64,000 bases of DNA from Thamnidium elegans (taxonomy: Eukaryota; Mucoromycota; Mucoromycetes; Mucorales; Mucoraceae), in NCBI GenBank assembly GCA_025201345.1, contig JAIXMG010000006.1:992001-1056000 (forward strand). The letters run 5' to 3'. Below, in pieces: positions 56,701 through 64,000 of the stretch. Position numbers and translations under genes: made by a program. Every line of letters begins with the position of its first letter. The first letter of the stretch is position 1. Below the pieces are notes generated by a model. That model was not told the origin of the DNA. It was given only the letters and a program-made list of their open reading frames with translations, and did not search any database.

Positions 56701-57398
56701 AAAGTCTGCACAAGATTGTATTTTATCCTCTCTTGAAAGGGATTTTGTAACATATAGCTTCAATATCAGTGAAAAATAAAAGCCTGACTTGGTGATCTTC
56801 TTTTGATATCAAACCAGATTGAACAAAAATTGGTCGAATAATAGCATCTCTCATTTCCTCGTCCCATTCAGTTGGAAAAATAAACGCGTAATGAAATAAA
56901 TCGAAGCTTTCTATTTCTAATTCCATTTTTTTTTTTTACGGTATTCTTTACCGCTAGGGGTAAATAATCAGAAACTGCCTTCATCAAAAATTTATCTTCT
57001 TCTTCCCAAGTTTCCTTGTCCTTTTGAAACAAGTTGTGTAATCCATCGCGAAAGTTGTTAATTACTAGGTTATCTTCGTCTTCTTCTCCACAGTTCCGCC
57101 CCAAAGCTTTAACATATGTTTTTTCCTTATTGTAGGAGATAGAAGAACCGAGTCTATAGATCGATGAATATGTATAGGCTATATCTTTCTATGTTGGTTT
57201 TAATTTACTATTTACTTACTTCCCTTCATTGAAGAAAGAATAATGAAAATGTCTGTTTGAAGTAGAAAAAATATACGTTGTAACTGCGGATTTTTCAATA
57301 TCTAACCAATAATAATAATTATAAAATTTAGTAAATATATTAGTCTTTATAAAGATATTTACATATAGCCACACAATGGGTGTGTTGATGAAGTTCAT
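53736..57398 (-). pseudogene. Dead Hsp70-like (HSPA12-type) paralogue
   Basis: Colinear with the intact gene at 35559-39132 from the N-terminal block (57398-57216) to the last exon ending 53736 (VEAGEPLTL). The signature FDLFHYAFIFPTEWDEEMRD and EDHQVRLLFFTDIEAICY is retained. Damage: a frame change in an A12 run near 56927-56938, an in-frame TAA at about 56717, frame change near 55290, TAA at about 55014 (Gln in the intact copy) and TGA at about 54302 (Gln in the intact copy). Splice sites are still mostly recognisable, so loss was fairly recent. Confidence 0.8.
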
Positions 57399-57419
57399 AC
57401 ACCTTATCCATATTTATAT

Positions 57420-58080
57420 ACGTTTTTCTTAACGCATGGGGCTAAAAAGAAAAGTAAAAAGTCAAGAAAATAAACGCAAATAAAAAGAAACTGGTGTCAC
57501 TTGTGTTACATTGACTGTTTAGAAGCACAAAGCATAGTAATACAAATCGTCAAAGTTCGGAATAGTCCGAAGTGCGCTGAAATCAACACATAAAATTAGA
57601 ACAATAATCTTCTCTAATACATAACATATTAGGTGTTAAAATAAAGCATTATTAAAAAGGCCCTGGATCTTATATATTAAGATCTTCAACCTAAGTGTAA
57701 CAATCAAGTACAAAGTGTGGCCACTATTGAAAACTTAATATAAGAAACTAATTATTTTTTTTTTGTAGGAAAGCAATAGGATAATTTATTACGTCTCAGG
57801 TACGGAATACAGTCGTTTCACTGCCAATTTAAGGATTTATGGTACTCTCCAGCGCAATGCAGAACTGATTTGTAGGACGGTTTTTCATCCTAATCAGAAT
57901 TCCATAAAAGGATATTCAAGCTGCTCGAACGAAACCTCCCCCCCCCACGCTCGATCGAAGGTATGATAGTGCCTAATGTATAAGAAACTAACGCTCTTTA
58001 TAAGACACATGATTAGAGAATTTTAAATAAAACACGGAGTATCATCTCCCCTACAAACCAAAAAAATTATAAGACGCATG
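57420..58080. other. Intergenic region
   Basis: AT-rich with a C9 run near 57940-57948. No gene seen. Confidence 0.4.
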
Positions 58081-58083
58081 ATG

Positions 58084-58900
58084 TTAGTAAGAATAATTAG
58101 AATAACCAAAAATAAAACAATCTGAAGAAACTACAGGCCGAAAACTTACCCCTTTTTCTTGGCCCCAATATTCCTTTCGTGAATATGACTTAGATGTCAT
58201 AAATATACCTGTGGAGCTGTAGAAGAACAAGAGAAAACCTCCTAGACTTACACTCAAACAAGAAGCAACAGTACTTCTTTCATCAAAACTTAACTCATAC
58301 TGCAAATTCATAAACAAGAAAGTCTTGTCTTTCTATAAGTTTCAAACAATTCAATAAAATTACAAAGTTATGAGAGTTTTACTACTCACATTATTCTTAT
58401 TTCTATTATCGTTAAAACTTAGTTTATAGCCTATCTCTTTCGCATACTCTTACAAAAAGTACATTATATTTGTTTAACTATCAGTAATAAGTAATTCGAA
58501 ACGCTTAAAAAATACGAATATTCGAACCAAGTATTTCTTCTTTCGTTTTTATCTTTCATAGCTGCAACAGGATCTTCATTGTAGGGTTCATGTAAAGTGG
58601 AGATAACACTTGAATAGTTTCTAAAGTAAACTTCAAATTGTGTTACAAAAATAAAAATTGAATTAAATTCAATATACGATTCTAAAAAGACGGGTGCCAG
58701 ATTCTTGATTGTACCATCGACCTCAGGGAGTTATTGAGTATTATGTTTGTTATACAATCCTTTTCTCTGAAGTCAATGCAGTTAGTGTCATTAATAATAT
58801 GCTCATCTTTCAAGACGCGAAGATCTGAGGCCTCTGGTGTACTACTATTACTACTTTGTTCTATTTACCATTACTTCATCTTTTTAACACTTCTTTCTCC
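58084..58900 (-). pseudogene. Unrecognised membrane-protein-like coding traces
   Basis: Minus strand. Around 58730-58470 an open stretch reads VDGTIKNLAPVFLESYIEFN and then FIFVTQFEVYFRNYSSVIST, followed near 58317-58084 by FMNLQYELSFDERSTVASCL with a hydrophobic segment (SLGGFLLFFYSSTGIFM). Possible introns connect them, but frames cannot be joined with confidence and I do not know the family. It may be a real small gene or a relic. Confidence 0.3.
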
Positions 58901-58959
58901 TTCTCGAACGGGGGAAGGTGTTCGCTTTTATGGAGGTAGGATATCGGTACTTTCGTCTT

Positions 58960-59967
58960 TTTTGATATAAAAAAAATAAGTTACTAAGAGCAGTATGTAA
59001 TGATTTTATTGAACTGTTGCATACCTGGATATTGAGTGGCGCAGGAAAAAAGACAGAGATACAAAAAGATAAGTTTGTCTGCCTTGATTTTATATTTTTG
59101 AAATAATAAAAATTACAAAGCCTATAGTAATTTACGTCGCTGACACGTTCATCTCTTTAGTAGTTACTAGAAGAAGAAGAAGAAGAAATCGCCAGTTGCT
59201 GTATAGTGCCGAAGATTAACCCCCCCCCCCTTTTTTTTTTGGTTATGCAATGAGTGACTATCGTCCTCTATAGTCCTTTTTACAGGATATAGTCGACATA
59301 AATAAAGAAGTGGTGATAACATGACGTGCAATGTTTGGGAAATAATATCATTTTGATAAATTGATGATATAGTATGTAAACCTGTTTAGTAAAGAAATGT
59401 TTGAGATATGCCGCGGTGTTTGGGAGTTTCATCCTTGAATAGATGACGCAGTAATAAAAATGCAGTACTTTTAAGTGACCTGTATCCGTTCGTGTCAGCA
59501 AGGCATTCTCATGAGATAAAGGCACTAAAAAAATAGAAAATATAAAGGAGATGCTATAAGATACAATGGTCTTTTAAAAGATGTAGACGCATAAAAGATA
59601 CTTGCTTATATAAAGATTTAAAAGCACTAGGTGAAGGAATATATAAATAATAGCAAAGATTGGGGAATAAAGGATGCTTGTTTTTTATTATTATTGTTAT
59701 TTTTAATACTTTATAGGTATCCGATACCATCCTGATCGACAGCCTAAAGTTTTTTACCGCTTTACTCTTTTATTCGCTAAGTATTACATTGTTTATTTAA
59801 ATCGCCGCCAAGGGTATAGCACAATATGCTTCCGTTCAATTTGTATAAAAAATAAAATATTTTTAGATATTCAGACCCCCTTTTTCAACTCTTTTTTTTT
59901 TTTTTTTTTTTTTTTATATATATATATATATATATATACATTTTCCCTTTCTTTTATATACAACTGA
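58960..59967. other. Intergenic region and RhoGEF promoter
   Basis: About 1 kb without a gene. C10T10 occurs at about 59221-59241. Just before the RhoGEF start is a long T run followed by (TA)n at about 59890-59939, a nucleosome-poor type core promoter. Confidence 0.45.
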
Positions 59968-61056
59968 ATGGACGAGGCTGAAAAGAAGTTTAGGCTTCTT
60001 CAGATTGATACGCAACTAGTGCCTAAAACTAGGCCTAGACCTAACGCCATGGATAAAACTAAACGATATTCTACCTCTTGTTTGTTAGATACTTGTCCAT
60101 ACAATATTAGTAAATCAATTGGACATAAGCGATCAGTCAGTTTTGGTAGCGAAACGATTCTTTTGCCTAGAAATCAGTCAGTACCCAACCTTCTCTCCAA
60201 GGCAACGGATGCCAAAAACTCTATAAAAAGTAAAAAAAAATGGTTTCAGTTATCTCGTTTAAAGAGACAAGCTTCAACACCACCAAAAAGAGATTATGGC
60301 GGATTAAAAGCAGGGCTAGTGGAACCACCTGAACCTCCGCCTCAACTCCTATTTAACTTGGATTGGTCATCCAATAAGTCGCAACCACTTGTGTGCGATA
60401 GTACGCTATTGCCAACAGATTTTCGTTCGGATCTGGATACACCACAAGAAAGTCCCATCATTGTTCGTAGAGGAAGTTGTCCAGCCTATAAATCGGCATC
60501 AGCAAAAATAGATTCGCCTCCTCCATCACCCACGCATAAATCTAAATTAATTACTCATAAATTATTCTCCAATTTTCAAAGACCTATTTTAAGAAGAGGT
60601 AATTCTAACGACGGACATCATAATATCATACCATCAGCATCTTCTTCATCTTCTTCTACTGCATCCATACCTTCTTCACCGTTAGATGATCATCACTTGT
60701 TTAATGTACATGAACCTAATACAAATCAAATCGTGCTTCGGTTTGGTCAGATCAAACCTAGAAATACAAAATTAAAACGTAAATCAAAGAATGAAGTAAA
60801 AGCACTGCATATTTGGCAAAATGAATTACTTCATACCTTGAATGATTTAAAAATAACGTTACCAAAGCTACACGTAAGTAAAAATAATCAGATATATTGA
60901 TATTTTTCTTAAAAAGAAAAAAGAAGTACTTAAATATTCTTTTACTAGTCGTTTGAAAAAACAGAAAAATATTCTCTTACAAGAAAGTTCATCCTAAGAG
61001 AATTTTATACGACAGAAATTAATTTTTGGAATCAATTGAATTATACCAAAGTAGTA

Positions 61057-61089
<33 letters not shown>

Positions 61090-61842
61090 CTTTGCATGAA
61101 TTTTGTTAGAAAAACCATTAAAATAAAATACAAAATAGATGTTTAGTGATCCGTTACACCTTGCTGTCGATAGAAACAGTGATGTTACAAAGACATCAGA
61201 TATGAATTTATTTGCAAACTTACACGACCTAATGAAGTTTTCTTCGACGTTGATTGTACGATTACGAAACGCACAGATCAAATCTGCAGATGGTACGAAT
61301 ATTTGTAAAGGTGTTGAGGTAGATCCTATGTGTTTGTCGTGTCCTAATAATGTTAATATTGGGTACGAACTGTGTGATATGGCTGAGTCCATGGTGACGT
61401 TTTTGAGGTGTGCTATGGATTATAGAACGAATAAAAAGACGTTGGATCAGCGGTTACATAATAAGGCTTATGCTCTTTATAACGAGGTATAATGTTTATA
61501 ACTTTTTTTTTTTTTTTTTTTTTTTTTTTATTTTATAGCGAGTTTTTTAATATATATATATATATATAGAAACTAGCGTTAAGAAAAGAAACACGACAAT
61601 TTACGTTGCATGATTATCTTATTATTCCGATTCAACGTATAACGAGATATGGGTTATTATTAGCAGGTAATAATAATAGTTTTTTTCTTTTGTAGTACGA
61701 CCCCCTTTTTTTTTTGACAAGTTTATTTTTAGATTTAGAGAAACATACGGAGACAACACATCCCGATTATTATCATATACGGGTTGCGCGATGTATTGTA
61801 CGGAGTTTAGCTGCTGCTATGAATGCTGCACAAAAAAAGTAA
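59968..61842 (+). CDS. Rho guanine-nucleotide exchange factor (DH domain)
   Basis: Five in-phase exons (59968-60873, 60949-61053, 61139-61486, 61570-61666, 61733-61842) give 521 aa. The first about 300 residues are disordered and Ser/Pro/Lys-rich (for example RRGSCPAYKSA, SSSSSTASIPSSP), with several RxxS-type phosphorylation-like sites. From about residue 310 a Dbl-homology domain follows: REFYTTEINFWNQL (CR1), the middle helices MFSDPL...LFANLHDLMKFSS, and LIIPIQRITRYGLLLADLEKH (CR3). It ends soon after the domain with no PH domain, which is unusual for fungal RhoGEFs. It is expected to load GTP on a Rho or Cdc42 GTPase in polarity or wall signalling. Confidence 0.85.
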
Positions 61843-61844
61843 CT

Positions 61845-62461
61845 AATTCCTACTATTTGGTATATATACAGTATCTAGTGTTTTTTTAATACAGTGATAC
61901 AGCTTAAAATAAAGTGAAAAGTTTGGGGAGAGATTATTAAAAGTGTAAAAACGTCAGTAGTAAGAGTAATGAGCAATAGACTGTTAGTAGTCAACTGACT
62001 AAAGACTTGTTATATTATTTATTTATGAAGTATTCAACGACTAGTCTTCAATAAAGTAAAAGTCAAGTGACGTATTAATTACAATGGGACTATATCAAAG
62101 GGGATTGATTATTTGGTGAAACATTCACTCAAATTGTAACACAGAGGAATGTTTATTTCGGGTATTTTTTAAGGAGTTACAAAGAGGGGATGTGCACAAA
62201 CCACATTATCCTTGTTTTTAAACTTTTTTTTTATAGCCTTGATTTTTTTTAGCTGACATGTCCACTAATGTAATCCACAGTTTTTAATCATTGAAACATA
62301 GTACTTTAATTACTATGTAAAAAAGAGAAGTATAAATGATGTTTTTTTTTAAAAAAAAATGCTTATTGAATTAGAAAAAGAAAAAAAATAATTAATAAAC
62401 CGCCTTATTTGTTTTTTTGGCTCTTCTTTCTTTTTTAAAGCTCTTTCGTTATATAACTAAA
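61845..62461. other. Intergenic region
   Basis: About 600 bp. AT-rich; no gene seen. Confidence 0.45.
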
Positions 62462-62557
62462 ATGAAGTTTGGATTTTTTTCGTCTGACTTTAGTGACCAA
62501 GGTCTAATTGACGATGGTAAGTTTTGACATTAGTCTCAATTAAAAAAAAAGGTCGTC

Positions 62558-62595
<38 letters not shown>

Positions 62596-63449
62596 GCAGG
62601 TGCTTGGAAATTTTGTGGACTAAGTAAGTCTCAAAGGATGTTTGCCTTTGGTGGATGGTAAAAAAGGATTCTTGTACTTTTTTTTATGTGAAGCGATTAT
62701 TACGTTAACTTTTTTTTTTTTTTTTTTTTTTTTTTTCTATTCAATCTAGTTTTGTAGCTGGTACTATCTTGTCTATCCTAGCAAGTATAATTCGGGATAA
62801 TAAACCAAGTTATTAACATATTTTTTTTTTTCTCTAGTCGACACTTATTTTATTAGGTGGTAACGTTGCTGCTTTTGCTATTATTTATAGTTGTGGCAAT
62901 GTGATATCTTTGTTTAGGTAAAAAAAAAGGGCTTTTTATAAAAAAAAATATATATTCTGGTGTATTCATACATTTTGTTAGTTTAACATTTATCATCGGT
63001 ATTCCGAAACAAATGAAAACAATGTTTGCGCCTGGTAAGTTTTTATCAAAAAAAAAAAAAAAAATCTGTGGAGTATATATGTATTGAACAAAGTGTAGTA
63101 CGGTTTTGGGCTACTGTAACTTATATTGTTTTACTTGCATTGACACTTGCCATGTCTATCTGGGTATGAAATATCGCATAAAATGCTAGTGAAAAGGGTG
63201 GTACTAACAATTTTTTTTTTAAAAAAAATAAGCTCAAGAATTTTGTGCTATCTATTGTTTTGGTGATCATTCAATTCTGCGCGCTCATTTGGTATTCGTA
63301 AGTTTTTTTTTTAAAAGATAAAATAGGGGAATAGGTACTTTGTACGGAGAGTGAAATGCTAAGGATTGGTATAATGTAGTGCTAGTTATATTCCTTATGG
63401 TCGAGAAATCATCCGTCGTTTCTTTGGAAGCTGTATCACTTCCATATAA
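62462..63449 (+). CDS. SFT2: Sft2-family vesicle transport membrane protein
   Basis: Four-helix Golgi protein that helps fusion of endosome-derived vesicles. Eight in-phase exons (62462-62516, 62600-62657, 62750-62780, 62838-62917, 62982-63034, 63099-63163, 63233-63297, 63380-63449) give 158 aa. The Sft2 signature is clear: SKSQRMFAFGGCFVAGTILS, QMKTMFAPVRFWAT, and the end SYIPYGREIIRRFFG. Four membrane segments are visible. Intron 3 (62781-62837) begins GCAAGT and ends TAG, a GC-AG intron; all seven introns are needed to keep the frame. Introns are loaded with long T runs. Confidence 0.93.
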
Positions 63450-64000
63450 AAAAAAAAGAGAGAGAGAGGAAATAAGGATCATATATACATGAGTAACACC
63501 GTTAAATTATGATCATAAAAGTTGTAATAAATCCGCAATGATTGCCATAATTTGATAAAATGATCAAACCGTCTTTTTTTTTTATTTTATTTCAATATAG
63601 CTTTACGCGCGTAAAAATAAAAGTGGTACAAATGCTTTTAAGTTGTGGTTTGACCAAATAAGGTTTTTGTTTTTGAAAGTATACATATATGTTCTCTGTA
63701 GCGTTTTTTAATTAGCCTTTTTTTCTTTACTTCTTTCTATTTTTTTATGTCTGTACAAACGGGTACAGTTCTTAGTAGAGTAATGGTTATCTGTAAAGAT
63801 ATGCGAAAAGTAACAGATCATACTTTTTTATATGACCTTGTAAATTAACTAACGAGAACCTTTTGTCTTTGGTTAAAAAAAAAAGAATTATCTAATTTCC
63901 TGGTACTTGAAAATACAGTTAATATACAACAAGCTATTAAAGGAACTAAATGTGTCTACTGAGTATGAAGAGAACCCCCAAACAATTTATTTGTTCCTGT
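63450..64000. other. Window end, intergenic
   Basis: AT-rich, no gene visible to the edge. Contains the second copy of the TCTAATTTCCTGG short repeat near 63892. Confidence 0.45.

Noticed and set aside
58500..58530. tRNA-like TTCGAACC motif
   Set aside because: No matching acceptor stem, A box or anticodon arm nearby.
1..64000. CRISPR arrays, prophage or bacterial operons
   Set aside because: No regularly spaced repeats; gene content and introns are eukaryotic throughout.

Overview
The window is a piece of a nuclear fungal genome, most likely an early-diverging Mucoromycota (Rhizopus/Mucor-like) species. The reasons are AT-rich DNA, very many short GT-AG introns (about 45-80 nt) often filled with T or A runs, closely packed genes on both strands, and eukaryotic-only genes such as Set2, Gtr1/RagA, Sec15, VPS36, Dus3 and Sft2. 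No bacterial operons, CRISPR arrays or tRNA genes were seen. Gene models were assembled by hand from splice sites and reading phase; those called complete stay in one frame across all exons.

Layout. 1-3.6 kb: decayed coding traces, an orphan three-exon gene (1308-3129) cut off at a Tc1/mariner remnant (3128-3565). 3.6-8.2 kb: tRNA-dihydrouridine synthase DUS3 (+) tail-to-tail with mitochondrial aminopeptidase ICP55 (-). 8.4-9.3 kb: IS630/Tc1 transposase relic. 10.7-15.3 kb: large propeller plus ion-channel protein (1358 aa), then a second Tc1 relic. 16.2-17.7 kb: an unrecognised gene and a damaged VPS36. 18.7-19.75 kb: a structured-RNA candidate and a three-hairpin block. 20.4-26.1 kb: Gtr1/RagA GTPase and Set2 H3K36 methyltransferase. 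26.4-30.3 kb: a nest of repeats holding a nearly intact Tc1/mariner with one frameshift. 30.6-34.7 kb: HMT1/ABCB6-type ABC transporter with a long repetitive acidic tail. 35.5-41 kb: an Hsp70-like (HSPA12-type) gene, then relics of the Hsp70-like and ion-channel families. 41.4-43 kb: orphan exon, 28S rRNA scrap, decayed gene. 43.9-52.6 kb: dense housekeeping block with a mitochondrial TPR protein, Sec15, a COP9 subunit-9-like protein, glycyl-tRNA synthetase, a Som1-like twin CX9C protein, a secreted Ala/Pro-rich protein and ISA1. 53.7-57.4 kb: a dead Hsp70-like paralogue. 58-59 kb: unrecognised coding traces. 60-63.5 kb: a RhoGEF (DH domain) protein and Sft2.

Several genes share cell themes: mitochondrial import and Fe-S biogenesis (ICP55, Som1-like, ISA1, TPR protein), membrane traffic and nutrient signalling (Sec15, Sft2, VPS36 relic, Gtr1, RhoGEF), and chromatin, RNA or protein control (Set2, DUS3, CSN9-like, GlyRS). 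The repeat-rich stretches between them show active transposition and decay of two expanded families, the ion channel and the Hsp70-like proteins.

The most interesting items are the unassigned structured RNA at about 18745-19042, the orphan gene truncated at a transposon junction, the bacterial-looking intronless GlyRS, and two small genes (CSN9-like and Som1-like) that automatic annotation would easily miss.
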